Below, one piece after another: positions 1 to 7,061 of a DNA stretch of 16,705 nucleotides. The stretch is from contig QOAM01000134.1 of NCBI GenBank assembly GCA_003978075.1, forward strand, positions 1 through 16,705. The letters run 5' to 3'. Source of the stretch: Thermodesulfatator sp. (GTDB lineage Bacteria > Desulfobacterota > Thermodesulfobacteria > Thermodesulfobacteriales > Thermodesulfobacteriaceae). Both the position numbers and the translations under genes were made by a program. Under the pieces are notes generated by a model that was given only the letters and a program-made list of their open reading frames with translations, was not told the DNA's origin and searched no databases. Every line of letters begins with the position of its first letter. Position 1 is the first letter of the stretch.

Positions 1-1
1 G

Positions 2-361
2 GCCATCTCCACCAACCGCACCACCACCATGGGCCGTCTGCTCGAGATCTACGGCCTTGAGCCTTACTTCGACCTGGTGATGACCGCCCTTAAGAGCCCC
101 AGACCCAAGCCCCATCCCGAGGCCCTTCTGGTCATTCTGGAACACTTCGGGGTGCCCCCGGAAGAGGCCCTTTATATCGGGGACTCGGAGGTGGACCTCA
201 AGCTCTGCCGGGCCGTAAGGGTTCCCCTTGCGGCCTACAAGAATCCGTCCCTTCCCGCCGATTATCACCTCCGAGGCTATCGAGATCTCCAAGACCTCCT
301 TTCTCGTTTTTATAATTTTAAAGGAAAGTGCTTAACACTAGGTTTGGAAAAAAAGGGTTGA
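2..361 (+). CDS. HAD-superfamily phosphatase, C-terminal part (5' truncated by window edge)
   Basis: The reading frame is open from base 2, so the gene begins outside the window; the ATG at 29 is internal. Visible HAD motifs are STNR near the start (motif II, Ser/Thr), a lysine in the KSPRPKPHPE segment (motif III), and GDSEVDLK (motif IV, the Mg-binding acidic pair). The nucleophile DxD motif must lie upstream. The family hydrolyses small phosphate esters in the cytoplasm; the spacing of KPxPE and GDSxxD resembles phosphoglycolate phosphatase or beta-phosphoglucomutase-type members, but the substrate cannot be read from this fragment. Its last codons and TGA stop overlap the -35 box of the next promoter. 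Family assignment is secure, exact function is not. Confidence 0.85.
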   Translation, partial: AISTNRTTTMGRLLEIYGLEPYFDLVMTALKSPRPKPHPEALLVILEHFGVPPEEALYIGDSEVDLKLCRAVRVPLAAYKNPSLPADYHLRGYRDLQDLLSRFYNFKGKCLTLGLEKKG

Positions 362-386
362 CAAAGGAAAAGGGGTGTTTTTTAGT
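358..386 (+). promoter_or_regulatory. Sigma-70-type promoter for rplM-rpsI operon
   Basis: TTGACA at 358-363 is a perfect -35 box, followed after 17 bp by TTTAGT at 381-386 (4 of 6 bases of TATAAT). It sits 32 bp before the rplM start codon, and the TGA stop of the HAD gene lies inside the -35 box. This separates the HAD gene from the ribosomal-protein operon. The -10 box is imperfect, so the exact start of transcription is inferred. Confidence 0.6.
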
Positions 387-417
387 TAAGGCCTGCAATC
401 CGGAGGAGGGAGCGGTA

Positions 418-867
418 ATGGAGATTTTTACCCCGCAGACGCCCATGCCCACCAAGGAAGAGGCCCTGGCTAAGCGTCAGTGGTATGTGGTGGACGCCTC
501 GGGGAAGACCCTGGGGCGGCTGGCCTCGGAGATCGCCAAACGCTTGCGCGGTAAGCATCGTCCGGAGTTTGCCCCCCACCTCGACCTGGGGGACTTCATC
601 GTGGTGGTCAACGCGAAGAAGGTGCGTCTTACCGGTAAGAAGTGGGATCAGAAGATTTACTGGCGGCATTCCGGCTATATGGGAGGGATCAAGCTGCGCA
701 CCGCCCGGCAGATGCTAGAAAAGAAGCCGGAGGAGCTCATCCGTTTGGCGGTCAAGCGCATGCTTCCCCGGAACCGCCTGGGACGCAAACTTCTCAAGAA
801 GCTCAAGGTTTACGCCGGTCCGGAGCACCCGCACCAGGCTCAAAACCCTCAACCCCTGGAACTTTAG
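418..867 (+). CDS. rplM: 50S ribosomal protein L13
   Basis: Component of the large ribosomal subunit that binds 23S rRNA early in assembly. The 149-residue product has the family signature: WYVVDASGKTLGRLAS near residue 22, the basic GKHRPEFAP stretch, GDFIVVVNAKKV, and the ending KLKVYAGPEHPHQAQNP. I chose ATG at 418 because it follows a clear ribosome site (GGAGGAGGG, 401-409). A longer frame from 328 would start inside the promoter and the upstream gene. The usual length is about 142, so the roughly 15-residue N-terminal extension (MEIFTPQTPMPTKEEA) is slightly long but typical of this lineage type. It is followed 13 nt later by rpsI, the nearly universal partner gene. Confidence 0.97.
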   Translation: MEIFTPQTPMPTKEEALAKRQWYVVDASGKTLGRLASEIAKRLRGKHRPEFAPHLDLGDFIVVVNAKKVRLTGKKWDQKIYWRHSGYMGGIKLRTARQMLEKKPEELIRLAVKRMLPRNRLGRKLLKKLKVYAGPEHPHQAQNPQPLEL

Positions 868-880
868 GAGGTGAGTATTC

Positions 881-1282
881 ATGGCCGAAATTCAAGAGAG
901 ATATTACGCTACGGGAAAGAGAAAGACGGCCATCGCTCGGGTGTGGCTCATGCCCGGGAGCGGCCGCATAGTGGTCAATAAAAAAGACTTTGACCAGTAT
1001 TTTTACGATCATATCGTGGCCCGCTACATCGTGGAGCAGCCCTTCCGTCTTACGGGCACCGAGGGGAAGTTTGACGTGATCTGCACGGTGAAGGGCGGGG
1101 GCAAAAGCGCCCAGGCCGAGGCCATTCGCCACGGGATCGCCAAGGCCCTTACCGAGTATCATCCGGATTATCGTCCGCCTCTCAAGAAGGCCGGTCTCCT
1201 CACCCGGGACGCGCGGGTCAAGGAACGCAAGAAGTACGGTCTGCGAGGGGCCCGGCGCGGTCAGCAATACTCCAAGCGGTAG
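881..1282 (+). CDS. rpsI: 30S ribosomal protein S9
   Basis: Small-subunit protein whose C-terminal tail reaches the P-site tRNA. The 133-residue product shows YYATGKRKTAIARVWL near the N terminus, GGGKSAQAEAIRHGIAKAL in the middle and the conserved basic end KKYGLRGARRGQQYSKR, with the invariant terminal SKR. A strong ribosome site, AGGAGGTGA (866-874), overlaps the rplM stop region and fixes the ATG at 881. It is co-transcribed with rplM; the next gene, argC, follows after 21 nt with no visible terminator, so read-through into the biosynthetic genes is likely. Confidence 0.97.
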   Translation: MAEIQERYYATGKRKTAIARVWLMPGSGRIVVNKKDFDQYFYDHIVARYIVEQPFRLTGTEGKFDVICTVKGGGKSAQAEAIRHGIAKALTEYHPDYRPPLKKAGLLTRDARVKERKKYGLRGARRGQQYSKR

Positions 1283-1303
1283 AGCCCTTTCCGGAGGGAG
1301 ATC

Positions 1304-2338
1304 TTGGTCCGGGTGGCCGTGGTCGGGGCCACGGGTTATACGGGTCTAGAGTGTTTGCGCCTTGCCGCAGGCCACCCGCGCCTGCGCATCACCTGCGTCA
1401 CCTCCCGCAAGGAGGCCGGACGCAAACTTTCGGATTACTGGGGTTTCAAGCCTTATCCTGAGGACCTAGAGATCCTGGCCCCGGAGCCGGAACTCCTGGC
1501 CCAGCGGGCGGAGGTGGCCTTGCTCTGCGTGCCCCACGGCACGGCCCAGGATATGGCTGCCGCGCTCCTGGATCGGGGCCTTCGCGTGATCGATCTTTCC
1601 GCAGACTTTCGTCTCCCTGCCCCCTCCCTTTACGAGAGCTGGTACCAGACCCCTCACCGCTATCCCCAGCTCCTTTCCGAGGCCGTCTACGGTCTCTCGG
1701 AGATCTATCCCCAAGAAATCCGCCAGGCCCGCCTGATAGCCAACCCCGGATGTTACCCCACCTCGGTCCTCCTTCCCCTCATTCCCCTTCTTAAGGCCGG
1801 GCTCCTGGAGACGGAGGACCTCATAGTGGACGCCAAGAGCGGGGTCTCTGGCGCCGGCCGGAAGGCTGAGGTCACGCTGACCTTCTGCGAGGTCAACGAG
1901 GACTTCCGGGCCTACAAGGTGGCCTCCCATCGCCACACCCCGGAGATGGAGGTGCAGCTCTCCAAGGCCGCGGGGCGGGAGGTGCGCCTCCTCTTTACCC
2001 CCCATCTCACCCCCATGGAGCGGGGGATCTTCACCACCATCTACGCCCGTCCCCGGGCCTCCGAAGGGGAACTTTATGGGGCCCTTCAGGAGTTCTACCG
2101 GGGAAAACCCTTTGTGGAGGTCCTTCCCCCGGGGAGGGTCCCCCGCATAGCCGAGGTCCGGGGGAGCAATCTCTGCCGTCTGGGCCTCAAGGTGGATCCC
2201 CGCACGGGCCGTCTCCTCCTCTTTTCCGTCCTGGACAATCTGGTGAAGGGGGCCAGCGGCCAGGCCCTACAGAATCTCAACCTCATGTGGGGATTTCCCG
2301 AGGATTTGGGCCTTCCGCGGGTGCCTCTCCATCCCTAG
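1304..2338 (+). CDS. argC: N-acetyl-gamma-glutamyl-phosphate reductase
   Basis: Third step of arginine biosynthesis: NADPH-dependent reduction of N-acetylglutamyl phosphate to the semialdehyde, in the cytoplasm. The 344-residue length matches the family. The N terminus carries the dinucleotide-binding VVGATGYTG motif, and the catalytic cysteine is C150 in ANPGCYPTS. The conserved DAKSGVSGAGRK segment and the HRHTPEM stretch that supplies an active-site histidine are also present. The start is a TTG at 1304, chosen because GGAGG (1293-1297) lies 6 nt upstream; a GTG at 1313 is possible but would remove part of the first beta strand. It sits in a ribosomal-protein operon, 2 nt before truA. Confidence 0.95.
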   Translation: MVRVAVVGATGYTGLECLRLAAGHPRLRITCVTSRKEAGRKLSDYWGFKPYPEDLEILAPEPELLAQRAEVALLCVPHGTAQDMAAALLDRGLRVIDLSADFRLPAPSLYESWYQTPHRYPQLLSEAVYGLSEIYPQEIRQARLIANPGCYPTSVLLPLIPLLKAGLLETEDLIVDAKSGVSGAGRKAEVTLTFCEVNEDFRAYKVASHRHTPEMEVQLSKAAGREVRLLFTPHLTPMERGIFTTIYARPRASEGELYGALQEFYRGKPFVEVLPPGRVPRIAEVRGSNLCRLGLKVDPRTGRLLLFSVLDNLVKGASGQALQNLNLMWGFPEDLGLPRVPLHP

Positions 2339-2340
2339 CC

Positions 2341-3132
2341 ATGCGCAATCTCAAGCTGGTCATCGCCTACGACGGCACCAATTATCTGGGCTGGCAGCGC
2401 CAAAAGCAGGGTCCCACGGTGCAGGGCGTGCTGGAAGACACCCTGCGCCAGATCCTGGGGCACAAGGTGAAGCTGCGGGCTGCGGGTCGCACCGATGCCG
2501 GGGTGCATGCCCTAGCCCAGGTGGCCCATTTCCACACCACCAGCAAGCGGGATCTCGAGACCCTCTTTCGGGCCTTAAACGCCCTTTTGCCCAAGGATAT
2601 CGCCGTCCTGCGCGTCGAGGAGGTGGATTTCAAGTTCCACGCCCAACACCATGCCCTGCGCAAGACTTACTTTTATCAGATTTACAACCATCCCATCCGC
2701 CATCCCCTTTTGCGGCTTTACAGCTGGTGGGTGCCGGAGCCCTTGGATCTCGAGGCCATGAAGGCCTGTCTGCCCCACATTATCGGGGAGCACGATTTTG
2801 CCAGCTTTCGCAAGTCCGGTACGGAGCTCAAGAGCACGGTGCGCACGGTTTACCAGGCCGTCTTCAAGCGCGTGCCCGGGGTGGCCCATCTCTTTCGTTT
2901 CGAGATCACCGGCCGAGGCTTCCTGCGTTACATGGTGCGCAACCTGGTGGGGGCCCTGGTGGAGGTAGGCCGCGGACGGCTCACCCCGGAGGACTTCCAA
3001 CGCATCCTTGAGGCCCGAGATCGTACGGTGGCCCCGCCTCCGGCCCCACCCCAGGGGCTCTTCCTTAAAGAGGTCTATTACGGTAAAAAGGGAAGGGCCA
3101 AAGACTACGCCCCCAAGGGGGTCAAGAGATGA
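2341..3132 (+). CDS. truA: tRNA pseudouridine(38-40) synthase
   Basis: Converts uridines 38, 39 and 40 in the anticodon stem-loop of many tRNAs to pseudouridine. The 263-residue product begins MRNLKLVIAYDGTNYLGWQ, the usual TruA start. The catalytic aspartate is D52 in GRTDAGVHA, and the C-terminal half has FRFEITGRGFLRYMVRN, typical of the RNA-binding cleft. A longer frame from a GTG at 2287 overlaps argC and adds residues unlike TruA, so I start at ATG 2341, 2 nt after the argC stop. No good ribosome site is visible, which suggests translational coupling to argC. Its TGA stop overlaps the next ATG. Confidence 0.95.
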   Translation: MRNLKLVIAYDGTNYLGWQRQKQGPTVQGVLEDTLRQILGHKVKLRAAGRTDAGVHALAQVAHFHTTSKRDLETLFRALNALLPKDIAVLRVEEVDFKFHAQHHALRKTYFYQIYNHPIRHPLLRLYSWWVPEPLDLEAMKACLPHIIGEHDFASFRKSGTELKSTVRTVYQAVFKRVPGVAHLFRFEITGRGFLRYMVRNLVGALVEVGRGRLTPEDFQRILEARDRTVAPPPAPPQGLFLKEVYYGKKGRAKDYAPKGVKR

Positions 3133-4325
3133 GACTTTCGGAGCGTATTCAGCGCCTGAAGCCCTCGGCCACCCTGGCTGTAGATGCCCGGGCCAAAGAG
3201 CTGCGGGCCCAAGGAGTGGATGTCCTCAACCTCTCGGCCGGGGAGCCGGATTTCGACACCCCGGCCCATATCCGCGAGGCGGCTAAAAAGGCCCTGGACC
3301 AGGGCTATACCCGATATCTTCCGGTGGCGGGCCTTGCGGAGCTTCGGGAGGCCGTGTGTTTCCGCCTGAAGGAAGACTACGGGTTCGAGTACCGTCCGGA
3401 GGAGGTCCTTATCACCTGCGGAGCCAAGCAGGCCCTCTTCAATCTGGCTCAGGCCTTGCTCAACCCCGGGGATGAGGTCCTCATTTTGGCCCCTTACTGG
3501 GTCTCCTATCCCCCCATCGTGGAGCTGGCCGGAGGGGTGCCGGTGATCGTGCCTTCCACCCCGGAAAGGAACTTTGAACCTCAGCCCGAGGAGATCGAGG
3601 CCCGGCTGAGCGAGCGCACCCGAGGCCTCATCCTCAATAGCCCTTCCAATCCCACCGGGGCCATCTATTCCCGGGACTTTCTGGCGGCGGTGGCGGAGAT
3701 CGTTCGCCGACACCATCTCTGGGTGGTGAGTGACGACATCTATGATCGCCTGCGCTTTGACGGGAAGCAGCCGGAAAACCTCCTTTCCGTGGCCCCGGAT
3801 CTGCGGGAGCAGGTCTTCTTGGTAAACGGAGTCTCCAAGGCTTACGCCATGACCGGCTGGCGGATAGGCTGGGCGGTGGGGCCGGAGGAGGTCATACGGG
3901 CCTGCGCCAAGCTCCAGGGACAGAGCACCTCTAACGCCACGGCCTTCGCCCAGAAGGCCGCGGTAACGGCCCTTACCGGTCCTCAGGATTGCGTAAAGGA
4001 GATGTGCCAGGCCTTTGCCGCACGCGCGGCCTTTTTCTTCGAGGCCCTCTCCCGCCTTCCGGGCCTGAGACCCCACCGACCTCAAGGGACCTTCTATCTC
4101 TTTGCGGACTTTTCCTCCTTTTACGGGCGCAAAACCCCCTCCGGAAAGGAGATCAGAGACTCGGTAGATCTGGCCACCTATCTCTTGGAGGAAGGCCGGG
4201 TGGCCACGGTCCCCGGAGTGGCCTTTGGAGAAGACCGCTTTCTGCGCCTCTCTTTTGCTCAGGGCGTGGAGACCTTGAGGGAGGCGGTCTCCCGCCTCGA
4301 AGAGGCCCTCTCCGCCCTGGAATAG
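3129..4325 (+). CDS. Class I PLP-dependent aminotransferase (aspartate aminotransferase type)
   Basis: Transfers an amino group between an amino acid (probably aspartate) and 2-oxoglutarate using pyridoxal phosphate. The 398-residue product has the features of the gamma subfamily: NLSAGEPDFDTP (31-45), the NSPSNPTGA motif (170-178), SDDIYDRL (201-208), the Schiff-base lysine K237 in GVSKAYAMTGWRIG, and a C-terminal arginine in RFLRLSFAQG that would bind the substrate carboxylate. ATG 3129 overlaps the truA TGA by 4 nt (ATGA), so the two are coupled. AspB/AspC-like is the best reading; prephenate or another keto acid acceptor cannot be excluded. A 410-residue antisense frame over this gene is a shadow. 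Confidence 0.93.
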   Translation: MRLSERIQRLKPSATLAVDARAKELRAQGVDVLNLSAGEPDFDTPAHIREAAKKALDQGYTRYLPVAGLAELREAVCFRLKEDYGFEYRPEEVLITCGAKQALFNLAQALLNPGDEVLILAPYWVSYPPIVELAGGVPVIVPSTPERNFEPQPEEIEARLSERTRGLILNSPSNPTGAIYSRDFLAAVAEIVRRHHLWVVSDDIYDRLRFDGKQPENLLSVAPDLREQVFLVNGVSKAYAMTGWRIGWAVGPEEVIRACAKLQGQSTSNATAFAQKAAVTALTGPQDCVKEMCQAFAARAAFFFEALSRLPGLRPHRPQGTFYLFADFSSFYGRKTPSGKEIRDSVDLATYLLEEGRVATVPGVAFGEDRFLRLSFAQGVETLREAVSRLEEALSALE

Positions 4326-4492
4326 AAGATTTTTCACACGGCTAGAGACCTCCGAGAAAAGTCCGGGCTCTCAGCTAGCCCCGAAGGGCTAGAAATAAAT
4401 CTCTCCTAGAAACTCCTTGCAAAACCAAGATCTTACCGGGCTTTAGCAGGCTCTAATTTAAAATATTTCCTCCTCAGATCCCTAAACGGCAT
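4326..4492. other. Intergenic region with a perfect hairpin, possible end of the rplM-aminotransferase operon
   Basis: No coding frame of note. It holds a perfect 7-bp hairpin, CTAGCCC (4375-4381), loop CGAA, GGGCTAG (4386-4392). It is not followed by a T-run, so it is not a standard intrinsic terminator. An upstream GGCTAG copy (4340-4345) could compete for the same CTAGCC strand. Whether transcription ends here by a factor-dependent route is unknown. The sequence becomes markedly AT-richer towards the next promoter. Confidence 0.4.
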
Positions 4493-4521
4493 TTGACACG
4501 AAGCCCCTTCCTCCATATAAG
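4493..4521 (+). promoter_or_regulatory. Strong sigma-70-type promoter for the porin-cytochrome operon
   Basis: TTGACA at 4493-4498, a 17-bp spacer, and TATAAG at 4516-4521: 11 of 12 consensus bases at the ideal spacing. It is the only strong plus-strand promoter I see before the barrel gene, 124 bp upstream of its start codon. It implies constitutive or high expression unless the leader or an unseen activator regulates it. Confidence 0.75.
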
Positions 4522-4527
4522 ATGGGG

Positions 4528-4644
4528 ATTAGGCGAAGCTCCACGGAAAAGGAGCGGGGTTAGAGGTTTTTGTAAAAGTGCAGTAGGTTAAAGGGCCGGA
4601 GGGCTAGAGAAAAGGTTTTTTTAATATTTAAGGGGCAAGGGAGT
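4528..4644 (+). promoter_or_regulatory. 5' leader of the porin-cytochrome operon
   Basis: The inferred transcript starts near 4528 and leaves an untranslated leader of about 117 nt. It contains a 5-bp hairpin GCTCC (4538-4542)/GGAGC (4551-4555) with loop ACGGAAAA, followed by purine-rich sequence and a T-run near 4615-4621. I compared it by eye with c-di-GMP, cobalamin and SAM riboswitch patterns and saw no match. The leader could be regulatory, but nothing proves it. Confidence 0.3.
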
Positions 4645-6057
4645 GTGGATGTGAAGAGCAAAATAGATCGGAGGATAGTAGGTGGGTTTGGGGTCCTTTT
4701 CTTTTTTATGTTATGTGTGGCTTCCTGGGCCTTAGAATGGCGGGGGCTTTCGGCTACCATCAACAGTGAAACCAGGTACCAAGTCCAGTGGTCTGACGAT
4801 CCCCACCGTCCCTATACCAGCGACGAGAATTCCGATCAGGACTTTTACGAACTCTTGGGGGTGGAAGCGGATCTGCCCTGGCAGAAGCTGCATTTCTCCT
4901 TTTACGGCCGTTACGCCAAGGATCTGGACGGCACCCTGAAGGGTTCCATCTATCAGGACATCCTGGAGACCTCTCCGGAGAGGCAGAGGTTGGATGTCTA
5001 TTATGCCTATCTCGAGAGGCAGAATTTGTGGCGCGGTTTGGATGTGCGTTTGGGGCGCATGTACATCTACGGGGCGGACATAGTGCACATGGATGGTCTG
5101 TCCCTCAGTTGGGATCGTCTTTTCAAGTCCCGCCTAGATGTGCAGCTTTTTGGGGGGCTGATCGTGCAGATGTATTGTAATCTGAGTCAAGACCTGGTAG
5201 GGGGCTTTAATGTAAATGTACACCCCCTTTCCGACCTCGACCTCTCCGTGAAGACGGTATTTTACCGGGAGACCTCTTATCGTTTTGATCTTAGCTGGCG
5301 TCCCTTTGAAGGGGTAAAGCTGGTAGGCTATTGGGAATTGATCAACAATCATAGTCGGGATTTTAATGTAGATTTGTTGGTTCGTCTCCCCAAAGTGGGG
5401 ACTTATGTAGGGGTGAATGTCTATCGGCGTTTTTGGATTGCGCGGGACACCGAGGATGATTTCCTCTACGACTACACCTTTTCTATTGGAGACGGTTTAA
5501 AGACGGACATCCGGCGTTTTTATCTCTCTAAGGAAGCGGCTTACTGGGAGATCACCCTGAGTGTTACTCAGCCTGTCCCCAAGGTTGCCGGTTTAGTGGT
5601 TTACGGTAAGCTCAATTGGCGCTGGCTGGCTCATGATAAATACGAGGACTTTTTCAATACGGACTTTGCGAAATACAGCGTGGGTTTTTCCTGGGAGGAG
5701 CCTATCGGTCTAAAGGGTTTTTATATAGACAGCGGTTTTAGTCACTGGCGCGAGAACCGGGACTGGTCGCCCATCTATGAATCCGAGTCCCATTCCTATT
5801 ATCTCGATCTGCGGCAGGATCTTTTTAATCGTCTCCAACTCAGGGCGGGTTTTTACTATAAGGACGAAGATATCAACAGCATGATTGAGCGCGAGGGATC
5901 CAAGGTGCTTTACGGAGCGGTGAAGTACTTCTTCGATCGAGAGGCCCATCATAAGTGGGTTGAGGTACGTTATGAGTATAATGAGGCCGATTATTTTGAG
6001 CAGTATGGGTTTTCCAGTTTGAATCTGCTTATGGTCAACTTAGGGATTAAACTTTAA
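4645..6057 (+). CDS. Outer-membrane beta-barrel protein (porin partner of multihaem cytochromes)
   Basis: Predicted outer-membrane pore through which haem proteins pass electrons. The 470-residue product starts with a signal peptide: basic VKSKIDRR, hydrophobic GFGVLFFFMLCV, and an ASWA cleavage site near residue 31. The mature chain alternates aromatic and polar residues in short strands separated by Asp/Asn/Gly-rich turns (for example FSFYGRYAKDL, DVYYAYLER, LQLRAGFYYKDED), typical of a barrel, and ends in LLMVNLGIKL. There is no CxxCH motif and only one cysteine in the mature part. GTG 4645 follows AGGGG; an in-frame GTG at 4651 fits the second purine run (AAGGGAG) equally well. Assignment as conduit porin rests on the two cytochrome genes directly downstream. 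The family name is not recognised from sequence alone. Base composition is clearly AT-richer than flanking genes. Confidence 0.78.
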   Translation: MDVKSKIDRRIVGGFGVLFFFMLCVASWALEWRGLSATINSETRYQVQWSDDPHRPYTSDENSDQDFYELLGVEADLPWQKLHFSFYGRYAKDLDGTLKGSIYQDILETSPERQRLDVYYAYLERQNLWRGLDVRLGRMYIYGADIVHMDGLSLSWDRLFKSRLDVQLFGGLIVQMYCNLSQDLVGGFNVNVHPLSDLDLSVKTVFYRETSYRFDLSWRPFEGVKLVGYWELINNHSRDFNVDLLVRLPKVGTYVGVNVYRRFWIARDTEDDFLYDYTFSIGDGLKTDIRRFYLSKEAAYWEITLSVTQPVPKVAGLVVYGKLNWRWLAHDKYEDFFNTDFAKYSVGFSWEEPIGLKGFYIDSGFSHWRENRDWSPIYESESHSYYLDLRQDLFNRLQLRAGFYYKDEDINSMIEREGSKVLYGAVKYFFDREAHHKWVEVRYEYNEADYFEQYGFSSLNLLMVNLGIKL

Positions 6058-6072
6058 AAGAGAGGTAGCTGG

Positions 6073-6981
6073 ATGTTTGAGAAACTTAGAAAAAGTTGGC
6101 TGATGTTTTTTGTGTTGGTGGGGCTTAGTTTTTATCTTTCTTCTTGTAAAAGAGCGGTTGATATTAAGTTTTCGCACCAGTTGCATGTGGAAGAAAACGG
6201 TATTTCTTGTGACCAATGTCACCCCAAGCAGGAAGACGGCACCATGGGGTTGCCTACCATGGATACCTGTTCCGACTGTCATGAGATAGATCTGGACAAC
6301 CCCTCGGAGAAGTGTCTGATGTGCCATACTTCGAGGAGTGCTTCCAAGGATTACGAGGTATCCCCGCTTTCCAAGCCCATGAGTTATAAGGATCTCAATT
6401 TTAGTCACGAGTATCACGAAGATCTGGATGTAGAGTGTAGTTTTTGCCATATAGGTATAGAGAAGAACAAGGATCTGGGAACGTTGAAGTATCCCACCAT
6501 GGACGTGTGTACGCAGTGTCACAACGGGGAGGAGGCCCCGGCGGAGTGTGAGACCTGTCACAAGGTCATTCGCAAGGATCGTCCTCCGGCCAATCACGGA
6601 GGAGACTGGACCTTCCTCCACGGGCGGGAGGCTCGGGTGAGCGAGCGGGTGTGTCACTATTGTCACCAGAAGAACATGTGCCAGGAGTGTCATCAGCGAG
6701 AGAAGCCGCGGGATCACCAGACCTTTGTGTGGAAGATAGAGGATCACGGAGAGGAGGCCACTCACGATCGTCGTCGGTGTGTGGTCTGTCATTCGGCGGG
6801 TTTCTGTTCGGACTGCCATCGGCAGATGCCTCCGAGTCACAAGAGGGCTGATTGGCTGGCCTTTGATGTACACAACGGGCATGCGCAGGCTGCCCGACGG
6901 AACTTCCGGAGCTGCAAGGTCTGTCACGAGACCTCGGAGTGTGTGCGTTGCCATAACAGCATTATCATGCGGCAGCCTTAG
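6073..6981 (+). CDS. Dodecahaem c-type cytochrome lipoprotein
   Basis: Predicted haem wire of an outer-membrane conduit. The 302-residue precursor has a lipoprotein signal peptide (basic FEKLRK, hydrophobic core, lipobox LSSC with the lipidated C25). It has 12 CxxCH haem sites, starting at C46, C66, C81, C122, C146, C159, C194, C203, C236, C245, C281 and C290, about one per 23 mature residues. The first six form two copies of a three-haem module (33-85 and 110-163) sharing FSHxxH and PTMDxC. The last six form three pairs with identical CxxCHxxxxCxxCH spacing. The gene starts 15 nt after the barrel stop with ribosome site AGAGGT. C-type cytochromes mature outside the cytoplasm; whether this one faces the periplasm or the outside cannot be told. 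Function in extracellular electron transfer is inferred from context. Confidence 0.9.
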   Translation: MFEKLRKSWLMFFVLVGLSFYLSSCKRAVDIKFSHQLHVEENGISCDQCHPKQEDGTMGLPTMDTCSDCHEIDLDNPSEKCLMCHTSRSASKDYEVSPLSKPMSYKDLNFSHEYHEDLDVECSFCHIGIEKNKDLGTLKYPTMDVCTQCHNGEEAPAECETCHKVIRKDRPPANHGGDWTFLHGREARVSERVCHYCHQKNMCQECHQREKPRDHQTFVWKIEDHGEEATHDRRRCVVCHSAGFCSDCHRQMPPSHKRADWLAFDVHNGHAQAARRNFRSCKVCHETSECVRCHNSIIMRQP

Positions 6982-7061
6982 GGGGGATGGAGAGGGATGA
7001 GGGCCAGGAAAGAAGGGGGGACTCCCCTGGGAGGATTAATCTTCGAAGGAGGGATTGGGGT

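Noticed and set aside
328..417. N-terminal extension of rplM from 328
   Set aside because: It overlaps the upstream gene and the promoter; the ribosome site at 401-409 fits ATG 418.
2287..2340. Extended truA start at GTG 2287
   Set aside because: The extra residues overlap argC and do not resemble TruA, whose family start MRNLKLVIAYDG fits ATG 2341.
3105..4337. 410-residue antisense frame over the aminotransferase
   Set aside because: It is complementary to a clear PLP enzyme with all catalytic motifs; long antisense frames are common in GC-rich genes.
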